Below are positions 24,335 through 35,176 of a DNA stretch of 64,000 nucleotides, one piece after another. Location: assembly GCA_022495005.1 (NCBI GenBank), contig JAGYXB010001042.1, forward strand, positions 620,001 through 684,000, in the 5' to 3' direction. The position numbers and the translations under genes were made by a program. The notes beneath the pieces were generated by a model that saw only the letters and a program-made list of their open reading frames with translations, had not been told where the DNA came from and did not search any database. Source of the stretch: Rhyacophila brunnea (taxonomy: Eukaryota > Arthropoda > Insecta > Trichoptera > Rhyacophilidae). The stretch's first letter is position 1. Each line of letters opens with the position of its first letter.

Positions 24335-24538
24335 GGTAAGTGTAACCTATAAAATCAAAAGTTCAACTTTAACCTAGTGTAAGTCAAACAATAGTTGTCA
24401 GATTCATATGAAATTTTGATCACGTAAGAATATACTAGATAGAAGATATATACGTAAATAATGTTGAAATAACTAAAAACATAATTATTTTAGGGACGTG
24501 GGTTACACTTACCCCAACAAATGGGGTAAGTGTAATCT
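24335..24538. repeat. Inverted repeat with a 13-bp perfect hairpin
   Basis: TTACACTTACCCC (24503-24515) and GGGGTAAGTGTAA (24523-24535) flank a 7-base loop. A third copy, GGTAAGTGTAACCT, lies at 24335. Probably debris of an inverted-repeat transposon. Confidence 0.45.
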
Positions 24539-24890
24539 AGGTATGTTTTTCTGTGAGAAAATACATATTAAACTCATAGGGGGCATGTGAAGTAACTTCA
24601 TATTCCATAGATTTCATACGAGTAGGTAATCAAAAAAAAAAGAAAACAGCATTATTTTATGATTTTTTAAACGAAAAAATAATAAGTATCGATTGTTATT
24701 AAGCATTTAACGTCTTTACTCATGAGTTATTTATGCACTTTTATGATGGAATAAAATCATTTTATGACAGGATTTAAATAAAACTGTGTTAATGAAAAAA
24801 ATAAGATATAGTTAACATAATTAACTTGTATTTCGAGATTGTACCATGAAATAAACAAAGAGTCAAGTCCTTAGGCCCCGCCCCATCCCT

Positions 24891-25522
24891 TAGGGTGGAC
24901 GCGTTCGGCGGAGCGTTGAGCGGCGTGCGCAACTTAAACGTATAACCGTGTGTGAAAATGTTCGTAGACAATCTCTTTTTTCAGAGCGTTGGAGCGGACC
25001 CTTTTTGAGTTGCTCCGCTCCAGCTCCACTTCGGGACCTAATACTTGCTCCGACTCCGCTCCAGGGTCTGTTCCGCTCCGGGTAAAAAGTTTTAAGTATT
25101 ATATGTATACAAATGGTAAAAAATAAGTAGTTTTAAAATAATCGTCATTTTCATTATTAATTCTATTAACAAAACCGACAGTAAATCGTCTCTCATTATT
25201 TGCCTCTTCTGTCAAAAAAGTGAGGTTATTTATCACTCGGCAGTGTTGCCACATTTCAAATAATTCCAGTGTTCAAGTGTCAATTCAAGTGTCAAAATAT
25301 ACTATTTCCATTGCAATTTAGGACGAAAATTTAATAATAAAAAAAAAACATCCGGAGCAGTGGAGCACTACAAATTTTCGGTGCTCCGGGTATAATTACA
25401 TTGCTTCAGTGCCCCTTGCTCCTGCTCTGAGCTTCGCTCCAACGCTTTGCTTTTTTTGGTTATACGGTTATACGTTTGAGTTGCGCACGCCGCTCAACGC
25501 TCCGCCGAACGCGTCCACCCTG
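24891..25522. mobile_element. Long-TIR element containing a second inverted-repeat element
   Basis: Outer arms 24891-24947 and 25466-25522 are inverted copies of about 57 bp, including GGGTGGACGCGTTCGGCGGA. Inside, 24982-25449 has its own inverted ends CA(G/A)AGCGTTGGAGCG and flanks TCTTTTTT and CTTTTTTT, a likely 8-bp duplication with mismatch. The outer target duplication is unclear. Confidence 0.65.
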
Positions 25523-26570
25523 GACCTTAGACGAAAAAATTATGAAAAATGACTCAGAAACATTATTTAAAAAAAATGTTTTTGAGGTATTTTAACACAC
25601 TGAATCCTGTGGAGTATCACCCCCTTTATGATTAATTTTAGTTTGTGGCAATTATTGCAACTGAATTAAAATTAATTTGTATAATCTGACGTAATCGTTT
25701 TCGAATTCTTTTGATTTGGTCGATTTGGTATTGTATAGTTGACGGTTGACGGCATATAGGTCCCTAGAAATTAGAGAACCATGAATATTTTTAATTTATT
25801 GTAAATATAGGTAGCTAGGTTGTAATAAATTATAATATACTATGTAGTTATTAGTTCGCCAGCGTTGTTATTAATAATTATTTATCTTAGCCTTGTACTT
25901 TGAAATTATATCATTCGTGAGGTAAAGATTATTGATGTTGAATAACACGCATAAGTCATAATAAGTAATAATAACATAACATAACCTCAAACTAGTCTAA
26001 ACTGACCTTCACAAGGCTATAAAGGCAATAATTAAAAAAATTAAAAAATTGAAGTTGAAAATAATTATATACATACGTTTTTAGTTTGTCAGTGTTGTTA
26101 TTATTATAATATTATTGGCTATATTTTCTTCCATATTTGATAATTTTAAGACTTTGTTTAGTTTTAAATTCAGTTAGGTACATATTACTGGCGTAGCACT
26201 TTTCACGGATTCAGGATTCACGACGTATCCGATACAGTTATGTTATGACGGAGAATATAATATATGGGAATGCCAGTCGCCATAGACCAAGGTTTTTAAG
26301 TTAATTCTTGTTTCTGACTTAATAACGGCCAAGGCCTTTAAACGCAAGAAATACAATGTCCGACGGAATGTTCTAAAAAACTTATTACCAATATTGAATG
26401 CGCGTTTCATTTACGTGGCAAACTTTAATGCGTCTATGGTACGGACGTAACCATTGAACATAACATATTATTATTTACTACGTGTTTAACTTCGTCTCAC
26501 ACTTCTCTGTAGGTATTAAATGAGAATATCTTTATATAAATAGGTACCACCTACATTTACTCATATTATA
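25523..26570. other. Noncoding gap, nothing recognised
   Basis: AT-rich with many TTATTAATAATT-type runs; no coding signal. Confidence 0.35.
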
Positions 26571-26572
26571 TA

Positions 26573-26805
26573 CTGCCTTCCTAAGCCAAAAAGTCGTATC
26601 TCATTTTTTTCCGTTTTCAGGTTTTGGTTACCTTATGAGCATGGCACCGAATCTGATTATTGCTAAATTGGTCATTTAAAATTTAGATATCTACAGCTAT
26701 TTCGCTTAACCAATAGATTCGTCGCCCTCTAAATGTTCATATGTCAACCAAAACCCGAAAACGAAAAAAAGAAAAGAGATACGCCTTTTTGGTTTAGGAG
26801 GGCAG
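26573..26805. mobile_element. TA-flanked MITE
   Basis: 233 bp with inverted ends CTGCC(T/C)TCCTAA(G/A)CCAAAAA and TA on both sides, as for Tc1/mariner-type elements. The inverted match continues for about 40 bp with gaps. Confidence 0.65.
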
Positions 26806-26954
26806 TATTTGTAGGTGATGTGTGAACTGCTCCCGACTAGCTCTCAGATTAATTTACAGATACTTATTATTATGATATCATTTATATTACTTCTATGCTT
26901 TTAATCAATAGTCGGTACCTCAACCATAGCCAAAACCTTTTTATATGTAGCTGG

Positions 26955-27813
26955 CATGGCCCCACATCACGAAGCGCCCCCCCCCAGGCTAGGATCTTAT
27001 ACCTATCGTTAAGGTTAAAGGCAGTATAATGATCTACAGTTGTGTATTCCAAATGGTGTTCAAGGTAAAATTAAGGATATTTTGAGCGATTTTTGAATTT
27101 TTAATACACCCACTTTTATGTTGTTATGCACAATTATGGAGTTGTCGAATATCGACAAACAACAATCACACATTGCATCGCAAAAACTTTATAAACGTTA
27201 GTAAGCGTGAAGTGAAGCAGCTCTGCATGCGACATTTTTACAACGTTTTTATTAGCTCGTATTCTTGTTTGTCCGGTGGTTGTTTGTCCGGTACAAATCT
27301 TGCAATCGATTTTTAACTAACTGCCCGACTAGCTAATTTGAAACTTTTAGAATATATCAGAACACGATGCCAATGCATTCTTTTAATACTTTTAGCCATA
27401 TTTAAGCAGAATTGAATTCATTTTCAGTTAATTCTGTTTTATATGGAGAGTTATTTCAGATAAATCCGTAAAAAGTAAAAGACTATTATCGGTTGCTAAG
27501 GGGGTGGTCCTAACAACTAAATTATTAATGTATACGTGCGTTACTATGGAAATCAAAATGAAATGTCAATTTGTTTGTTTGTTTGTTTTTTTATTTACTT
27601 CATACCAAGTACAAGTTTGAGCATATTGAGCATAACAATTCAACAGAAAATTTAAAAACGTTGTATATAAAAAGTTCTTTTTATCTTGTAATTATTTTAC
27701 TATTAATGCAATTGTGTGATGTGTGATTATCTCACTTGGCTGGTCGATCCGTCACGTCGGGCCCCCGGGCTAGAGCCCTGTCACAACCCCCCCCCCCCCT
27801 TGTAGGGGCGATG
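26955..27813 (-). mobile_element. hAT-like element, family D, copy 4, carrying an internal insert
   Basis: 859 bp from CATGGCCCCAC to GGGGCGATG with flanks GTAGCTGG and GTAGCTGT (7 of 8). The extra length is a 459-bp repeat at 27240-27698 absent from the other D copies. A run of about 14 C lies near the right end. Confidence 0.7.
27240..27698 (+). repeat. Interspersed repeat G, copy 1
   Basis: Collinear with 43491-43980 over about 460 bp, sharing GTCCGGTGGTTGTTT, AAATCTTGCAATCGATTTTT and GGGGGTGGTCCTA. Sits inside a family D element. No coding frame; type unknown. Confidence 0.65.
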
Positions 27814-28181
27814 GTAGCTGTCGCGTTATATCTACCAATATGAAAGTGAAGCTGAGAAAATATTACTAAGACGAATTTATCGTGCATTCAGATTCATTGT
27901 AGCAAAAATTGATATTCGGATTCTGAAATATGTTTATCTACAAGCCTGAATACATAAGTTTTATTGCAAGTACCCAATCCTCATTATTTAGATGAAAAAA
28001 ATATGTACCTATACTTGCAAATTTTACATGCGTAAGTAAAGAAAGCAGGACGCCATTTTTTTATAATTTGCAAACGTCATTCATGTATGCAATCCTGAAA
28101 ACATGGAAAATGTAAAATTTACATTACAATAAAATTTAACCATACTGTCCATAATAAAATATATTTGTAATCGCTATACAC

Positions 28182-28359
28182 TAGTGGCCTTCAAACTGTG
28201 TTCTGTGAGTCAAAAAAATAGACCACCTAGACAAATTATGTTAAAAATGTAATTATTTTAAGACATAGGTACCTATTTTTCTAAGGATGGGATGGGGTTC
28301 CCCGAAAAAAACTTATAATTCTAAGGGTTCCGTGAGTCGACAAAGTTTGAAGACCACTG
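28182..28359. mobile_element. Short hAT-type MITE
   Basis: 178 bp; AGTGGCCTTCAAACT at the left and the inverse of CAGTGGTCTTCAAACTTTGT at the right, with TGAGTC boxes inside each arm. Flanking 8-mers agree only partly. Confidence 0.55.
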
Positions 28360-28754
28360 TTATATGCCAACGTGGTTATAGGTACAATAAGGACACATAC
28401 TAATCATGACTAGCTTTAGGTATAAGGCAGCATTACCACACCTGCGACGTTGTGGGCTATCAAATGCGGCACTTTGTATAAATCAAATCTTTGTATTTTT
28501 TTAAAAGTTAGTTTATATAATAGTATTTCTACATAGTAAGTAGTTAAGTCGCTACATTTTGAAGTGCATCTTTGATTTTTTTTTTAAATAATATCTAATC
28601 TGATTGATTCAAAGGCTTGATTAGATATTATCATTTGATAGTATATGCCCACATAGATAAGTAGGTATAACTATTTCCAATACATATTGGTATTCCTTAT
28701 CAGTGTCGGTCGGTTTTTGTTACCTATTATTATCACTAAACTATCAAATGTATA

Positions 28755-28982
28755 CAGGGCTCGAAATGGACCAGAGCGCACCGGGGCGCCGTTCCGGTTC
28801 ATGAAATCCCCAAAAATATAGTTTCGTCTCATGGAGAAAATAGTTTGAACATCTGAGCTAGATATGTCATTAATTAACACACTCATTTTTTATAAAATAT
28901 ACATAAAATTAGATACCTATGTTAATATTTTTTGAAAAATATTCAGCGCTCTGGTTCGTAAAATTGTACATTTCGAGCGCTG
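28755..28982. mobile_element. hAT-like MITE, family A (TSD aat(g/t)tata)
   Basis: 228 bp from CAGGGCTCGAAATGGA to the inverse of CAGCGCTCGAAATGTA; flanks AATGTATA and AATTTATA (7 of 8). Confidence 0.85.
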
Positions 28983-28989
28983 AATTTAT

Positions 28990-29568
28990 AGGTTACTAAA
29001 AATTAAACTGCCTCCTTTGACAAAAAGAAAATACTGCCTTCTCTCAAAACTATGATTGTCGAATAGAATTTTAAAATAGGTAGGTAGGTAATTAACTAAC
29101 TTTCGTAAATTATCACTTCCATATAATTCATATTTTTTAATCAATGAATATTGCTAATCATTGATGTAGCAAATGTGCACCGGTTACCAAGTTGATTAAA
29201 TTATTGACTTTAAAGTTGAATATGAAATTAAGACTATTAAGTAGTTTCAAATTCAGTCACCTCCATCCGAACTTTTTTATTTTTCTTGATTCTGATTCTG
29301 CGAGTACTTTTCCATCATATTTAATACGATTATACCAGAGGTTGATTGCAAGGTCGTTTATATTCATTAAACACCATATTTTGGATATTTATTGACTTTC
29401 AACATGATTTGTGTTAATTTGAATGACCTGAAAGATATTTTATTTCATTATTCATTTTTTTCTAATTGTTTACTAATATGTTTACAAAAAGAAAATATTC
29501 TGTTTGCAGTCCTAAATTTAATGTGACTCTGTAATGTATATTAATTATAAAAACTACTTCTTTAAAAG
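28990..29568. other. Noncoding gap
   Basis: AT-rich; a 67-codon frame at 29192-29395 has no recognisable features. Nothing else seen. Confidence 0.35.
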
Positions 29569-29753
29569 GTTCTTGTCGGTTTACTCTTTACAGGAAGCCA
29601 GAACCAAACAATTTTTAAAAATAGACGATATACTGGATTATTTGTTAGGTTAAGTTAGGTGAGGTTTCCATTATTGAATTCATGAATTTTGCGAATATCG
29701 GCAGTGAAAATTAACGCGGTTCCCGCCTGGCTTCCCTGAAACCGACTTGTACC
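29569..29753. mobile_element. Family F element, copy 3
   Basis: Left GGTTCTTGTCGGTTT...GGAAGCCAG and right arm, inverse of GGTACAAGTCGGTTTCAGGG, form a foldback with TTAGGTTAAGTTAGG in the middle. Target duplication not clear. Confidence 0.6.
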
Positions 29754-29922
29754 AAAATATTTTTTCTATAATAATCTGACAAATGATTTTTTCTTAAATT
29801 GATATTAATATATTGTTTAGAAATTACATAGCATAAAAAGTTAACTGGGGACATGTAGATATTCACAATTTACTCCTATTTTCACTTTCCCATGATTTGC
29901 AATACTAACTATAGGTATATAT

Positions 29923-30549
29923 CGTTGGTGTTTTGTAAAAAGGGCGAAACAACCATTTTGGCGAAATCGAGATTTTAATGAAAATACAATATGTAACCCA
30001 CTAGCTTTGTTGTGTAAAAACGGGGAATTTTTATCTCCACAGGAAAGTACTTAAAAACGATAATTGACCAAAAATTAAATTAATTAAAATTACGAATAAA
30101 AATCGAATGTAACATATTAGGCCTTTTAAAATATTGTATAATAATCAGGGCTCGAAATGGAACGGAACGCACCGGAGCGCCGTTCCATCTCGTGAAATTT
30201 GTAAAATTATCGTTCCGTCTCGTGGAAAAAATATGTTGACCGTCTGAGCTAGATAGGCCATAGAATAGAAAATCTGACACACTTATTTTTATAAAATACA
30301 TATACGATTTGATGACTATGTAAATATCTTCAGAAAATTTGTCGAGCGCTCCGGTTCGTAAAATTTTCCATTTCGAGCGCTGATAATAATGCCTATTATA
30401 ATGTCAGTATTTTTTCTAAGTTTTATTATAAACTTGTTAGATATTTATACTAATCCACAGGTCATAAACAAATAAATGCCAATAGTTAAAAATCCTCCTC
30501 CTGTAAAATAGCATTTTGGTTAATTCACCCTTTTTACAAAACACCGACG
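29923..30549. mobile_element. Inverted-repeat element split by a family A MITE
   Basis: Ends CGT(T/C)GGTGTTTTGTAAAAAG inverted at both sides, flanked by ATAT. It contains the family A insertion at 30146-30382. Superfamily unknown. Confidence 0.65.
30146..30382. mobile_element. hAT-like MITE, family A (TSD ataataat)
   Basis: 237 bp from CAGGGCTCGAAATGGA to the inverse of CAGCGCTCGAAATGGA with a perfect ATAATAAT duplication. Nested in 29923-30549. Confidence 0.88.
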
Positions 30550-30559
30550 ATATATTGAG

Positions 30560-31838
30560 GGGTAGGGGTTTACGTAGGGTGTTGATTTATAACCCCGTAA
30601 TTTAATTGCCAACGAGACGTCACTGACTAAAATGATACGGAAGTCTATGGTTTGTAGTTTATTCAATCAATTTGATAAAGAATCAGCGTTTATATAATAA
30701 ATTAGGTGTTACCTTACCTACCATTACAAAAATCTATAAAAATATTGTCAGCTGCCAGATTAGGATCAGTTATTTAATCTATAAGTACCTATTTATTAAT
30801 CAACCTAAGTGATATTCTTATAATTAATTAACAATTTTTGAAGAGGTATCACATTTGATTATTTGATCTGTTTATCTATTTTATTGAAGGAAAAATAACA
30901 AAACAATTAAATATTTTTATATAAAAACATATATGTTAAAAATATTGTGGGGTTAAACACGTTGTTTACCAATGAAAATGTGCATTAATATAAAAACCGG
31001 TCCCGTGTTAAATTCAAATTATGGAAAATATTATACGAAAATTAAAATATACTTAACTTAATAATTTTAACGTATCTTTCCATCAAGTATTTATTTATTA
31101 AAAATTAATAATAATTGGTAGCTACAATAACATTTCAACAGTTTCTACAAAATTGTAGAGCCGTACACGACATTTTTGGTGTAAAATTGAAATATATTAT
31201 CATAATGTACCTATTGATAAAAACAGCTGTGAGTTTAGAGATGTCCAATATTAATTTCACGACACATCTAGCAACTAACAACGCCATGGTAGTTGAAGAT
31301 GATTCGCGTAACCTAACCTAACCTAACCTATCCTAACCTAACTTACACCTTGTTCAAATTTTTCGGTTTACGTCATCCTAAACTAGCCGACTCGTTTTTT
31401 TAAACATTTTTATGCGCTTTTTCCAAATTGTTTTTTTTTTTCAGTGAAAATATTGGAATTTCCACGGGTCTACTACCCGTAACCTTGCGGCAGACATTTT
31501 GGTAACCTGTTATAGCACTGTTTGACCAGGCTGCTATAATTAGTCAAAAAGAAGTAGTTAATTATTTTATCATATTAAAAAAATATATATATATTTGATT
31601 CATTTATTTGACAATTTGTTTAAACAGGTATTTAACATACGTAAGTCATCAGTATGAGATCTGTAACAAAAGTCCATCCTATTGGCTCGACGCACCATAT
31701 TATATACATAGTAAGTTTCGCAATGGACATATTATTTTATTGTACTCACTTGCGATATATTCACACTCTTCGCATGATTCAATGGGTCTACCCAATTAAT
31801 AGATTTTAACACAAAACTTGTGGGAACATGCCTACTCT
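30560..31838. other. Noncoding gap with a short CCTAA run
   Basis: AT-rich. At 31310-31342 there are about six CCTAA units, the insect telomere-type repeat, too few to be a telomere. Nothing else recognised. Confidence 0.4.
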
Positions 31839-31846
31839 ATAAACTC

Positions 31847-32439
31847 CAGTGACGTCCCGTGGGGGTAGGCAGATTGAGCGTCGCTTGGTGGCGGCAGTTA
31901 CTCGAAGGGCGGCAAATCGTGAAGAATCATTAGATATATATAGAAATAGGTAAGTAACTAAGCTTAGTAATAACGGAAATATCTTTCCATTAAAAAAATC
32001 AGCTCACTGGTTGGAAGAAAAATGTATTAATTAGCATACAAGGTTTAACAGGACTGTAATTTTTTGTCGGTTCGCGATGTCTACTTTATTCCATTGTCCT
32101 TGGACATCGCGTCCTCGATGACCAGCAATGACACGTGCAGATTTGCGAATTATATGTAGGTACATACTTACCTAATTAATGTACCTATCCAAAGTTTTAG
32201 AGTTTTGAAAGTTGTGAGGTGTATTTTTAAATGTATTTGAAACCATGGACTCGCAATATTGTCTATTGAAGTAGAGATGAAATCTACCTAAATTAAATTT
32301 TGTGGTAAATTTGGTTAGTAATGTACGAGTATTTCTTAAATATTGGAGTCGTGGAAGGATAATAAAAAAAATAATGTATAAAAATGGGGTGCCATTTTGG
32401 CGCTGTATAGGGACGGCATTTTATCTACGGACGTCACTG
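31847..32439 (-). mobile_element. hAT-like element, family C (TSD ataaactc)
   Basis: 593 bp with ends CAGTGACGTCCCGTGGGG and CGGACGTCACTG, flanked by a perfect ATAAACTC. Shares internal blocks such as GATTGAGCGTCGCTTG with the other family C copies, in reverse orientation. Confidence 0.88.
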
Positions 32440-32449
32440 ATAAACTCCC

Positions 32450-33880
32450 ATAATAAATCTTAACTATAATCAGTACTTATTCTAAAAGGTATCCCTTATT
32501 TATTGATTGTATAACATCCCTTACGATATTGACAATATAACATATTACTGTGGGAATCTGCTCAGTTATTGACTCTTATTGTATCATATTAAATAATTAT
32601 ATTGGTTCACATCTTATACCTAATAATATTTTCAAAATAAACCACTGACCTAGCTGATGTCTATCTCGATTGATGTAGCGAACATTTTCAAACCTCAAAC
32701 TGTACCGGTTTATTATTCTGATCTCATCCTATAAAAATCGTGAATGGCTCTGCCTATACCTACGTATAATATTATTATATTATATATTATAATATAACAT
32801 AGTTAGGTAGCTACACGCGCCAGTTGTCGGTTGATGGTTTACTCTATCTCGTCAGGAATACGGACAGAGAAGTCAGCAGACGTGATTCGATGACTAACGG
32901 GTCATCGATCCCTGGATAAAGTTATAAGACGTCAGGTCAAACCAATTTTATAAATTTGACGGCTTGATGCAACAGGTGTGTTTACACAGGTATAAATAAT
33001 TAAATAAATTAAACAATACATTGTATTCTTATAATCAATGAGCTTGAAAACAGCTCTAACTGTTTTGGGTTGTAGGGGGAACGACACCCATTATTAAAAA
33101 ATAATATTTAGTTATTTCACAACAAGCATAACAATCTTCGCCGCCCCTGTTGTAGACTATCTATTTCATGCAAATTGTGTTTACAGTAGCAAATAAATAG
33201 AAAAAGTTTAAGTACCTATTTTTTATATATAATCAATGTTGTTAACCTGTCATTCACAAAAATATGTCATATTCAGTAAGAAAATAAGCTAGATTGCAAA
33301 AAATGCTAGATTGTCTCAAAATTCAAAAAGTGTCTACTAGTGTTTTTAAAAGAATATCATAATTATTAACATTATTATGTTTAAACTTTCAACTAAAAAA
33401 TATGTCATAAAAATATTAAAGCAAGTAAAAAGTTTAGTCAGCATTTTGTATGTAGCATTTATTTATTGGTCGCTCAAGGGATGGCGAAATTTAAATGTGG
33501 TCACGATCCTCAGCCATGAGTGCACGACCAAGAAGAAAGAAGAGATAAAATAATATATTATGTTCTATACATCAGCATGTTGATTTATAATGAAATCTTC
33601 TACTTATAATAATCTAGCTTTATTATATAAGTTTTAAGATCTAAATTTTGAATATTTAAAAAAATTCTAGATGGTAAGAAAAATGTTAAGTTGGCAACGC
33701 TGTTAAATCACAATAATACTAAGTACCTATTATACTTTTATAGCCTCAACTTTTGACCGGATATTAAATTTAGTTGTTTGACATTTCGTTTGAAAAATTA
33801 ATATTCCCCGTAGGTAAGTTTAATGTTAATATTTGGATAATTTGATTAAGATAATGATATTGTGGTTATGTAGATTAGAA
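32450..33880. other. Noncoding gap
   Basis: AT-rich with a dense AT run at about 32765-32800. A LINE tail fragment (GGTCACGATCCTCAGCCATG, about 33499-33518) matches the 3' end at 3297-3320. No gene seen. Confidence 0.4.
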
Positions 33881-33885
33881 GTAGG

Positions 33886-35175
33886 TACGAGGGTGGGTCA
33901 ATAATTCCTTAGAAAAAAGCATTAAAACAGTTTTTATTTTTGTATTTTTTTTTTATTTCTCAACATAATCTCCTTGGAGCTCAATACACTTGGTTAGACG
34001 TTTCTCAATTTTTTAAACCGTCAGAAAAATAAGTTTTCGGAAGGTCCTCAAAATAAGCATTTGTCCGATCGATGACTTCTTCATTTGAAAAAAAACGTTG
34101 TCCACTTAGCCATTTTTTTAAGTTTGGGAAAAGGAAAAAGTCACTGGGGGCTAAATCTGGCGAATACGGTGGGTGGTCGACCAATTCGAACTTCAATTCT
34201 TCAATTTTAGCCATTGATCGTAAACATGTGTGAACACGGGCATTGTCCTGATGAAAGAGGATTTTTTTCCTGTTTAAATGAGGCCGTTTTTCTTCAATTT
34301 TGTTTTTTAGCTGGTCCAATAAAGATGCATAATAATCCCCTGTTATTGTTTTTCCTTTTTCCAAATAGTCAACGAAAATAATTTCACGTGCATCCCAAAA
34401 TACAGTAGCCATAACCTTACCAGCTGATTTTACGGTTTTCGCCTTCTTTGGACATGGTTCGCCTTTCGCAATCCACTGCTTTGACTGTTCTTTCGTCTCG
34501 GGAGTATAGTGGTGTATCCATGTTTCATCTACAGTCACAAAGCGACGAAAAAATTCATCCGGATTGCGTTGCATGAGCGACAACAGGGCTTTAGAGGCCA
34601 CCACCCTATTGCGTTTATTGTCAATTTTTGCTTTTTTTATTATTGCTTTGTTTATTTAATGCCCAATTTGTCATGTAAAATAGAAATGACGCTACCTTTT
34701 GAGATCCCTGTAACCTCAATTATCTCCCTCAACTTTAATCTTCGGTCACTTAACACCATATCGTGGATTTTATTGATCATTTCTGGTGTAGTCACCTCTA
34801 CAGGACGTCCTGAGCGTGGTTCATCCTTTGTTGATGTACGACCACGTTTAAATTCATTTAACCAGTTATAAATAGTTGCATGTGAAGGAGCAGATATGCC
34901 GTGAACTAAATCTAACTCATTTTTTTATTTCCTTTGCTGTTAACCCTTTTATATTAAAATGTTTAATAACAGCTCTAAGCTCAATTTTCTCCATTTTCCA
35001 TTTTTCCATTTTCCACAAGCATTAAATGTACGAGAAACACACAACAACCCGACCAATCTGATTGAAACTTCGCAGCATACTGAATCAGTAGTGCCGCTGC
35101 ATGAAAACAAACCGCTTACAGTACTAGTCGCGCCACCTGTCGGCTTTTCTAAGGACTTATTGACCCACCCTCGTA
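33886..35175 (-). mobile_element. Mariner (irritans-like, DD34D), damaged copy 1
   Basis: 1290 bp including TA at each end, with inverted termini CGAGGGTGGGTCAATAA. The minus-strand frame 34604-34005 (199 residues) keeps the catalytic domain: VDETWIHHY, DNARVH and YSPDLAPSDFF, with exactly 34 residues between the last two Asp. The N-terminal DNA-binding part is broken by an extra A in an A-run after the start and by a replaced segment near 34640-34665. An A-run slip also cuts the C-terminus after SDGLK. Not functional as it stands. Confidence 0.9.
34005..34604 (-). pseudogene. Mariner transposase, catalytic half (copy 1)
   Basis: 199-codon frame holding the whole DDD domain of the transposase, which would cut and paste the mariner at TA sites. 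The helix-turn-helix half lies upstream (toward 35000) in another frame, so no full protein can be made. The ending is shorter than in the other copy because of a frame slip. Confidence 0.85.
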
Positions 35176-35176
35176 T

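Noticed and set aside
31310..31342. Telomere
   Set aside because: Only about six CCTAA-type units, imperfect and embedded in ordinary sequence.
34509..34871. 120-codon plus-strand frame
   Set aside because: Antisense shadow of the mariner transposase; the same frame recurs opposite the other mariner copy (48239-48607).
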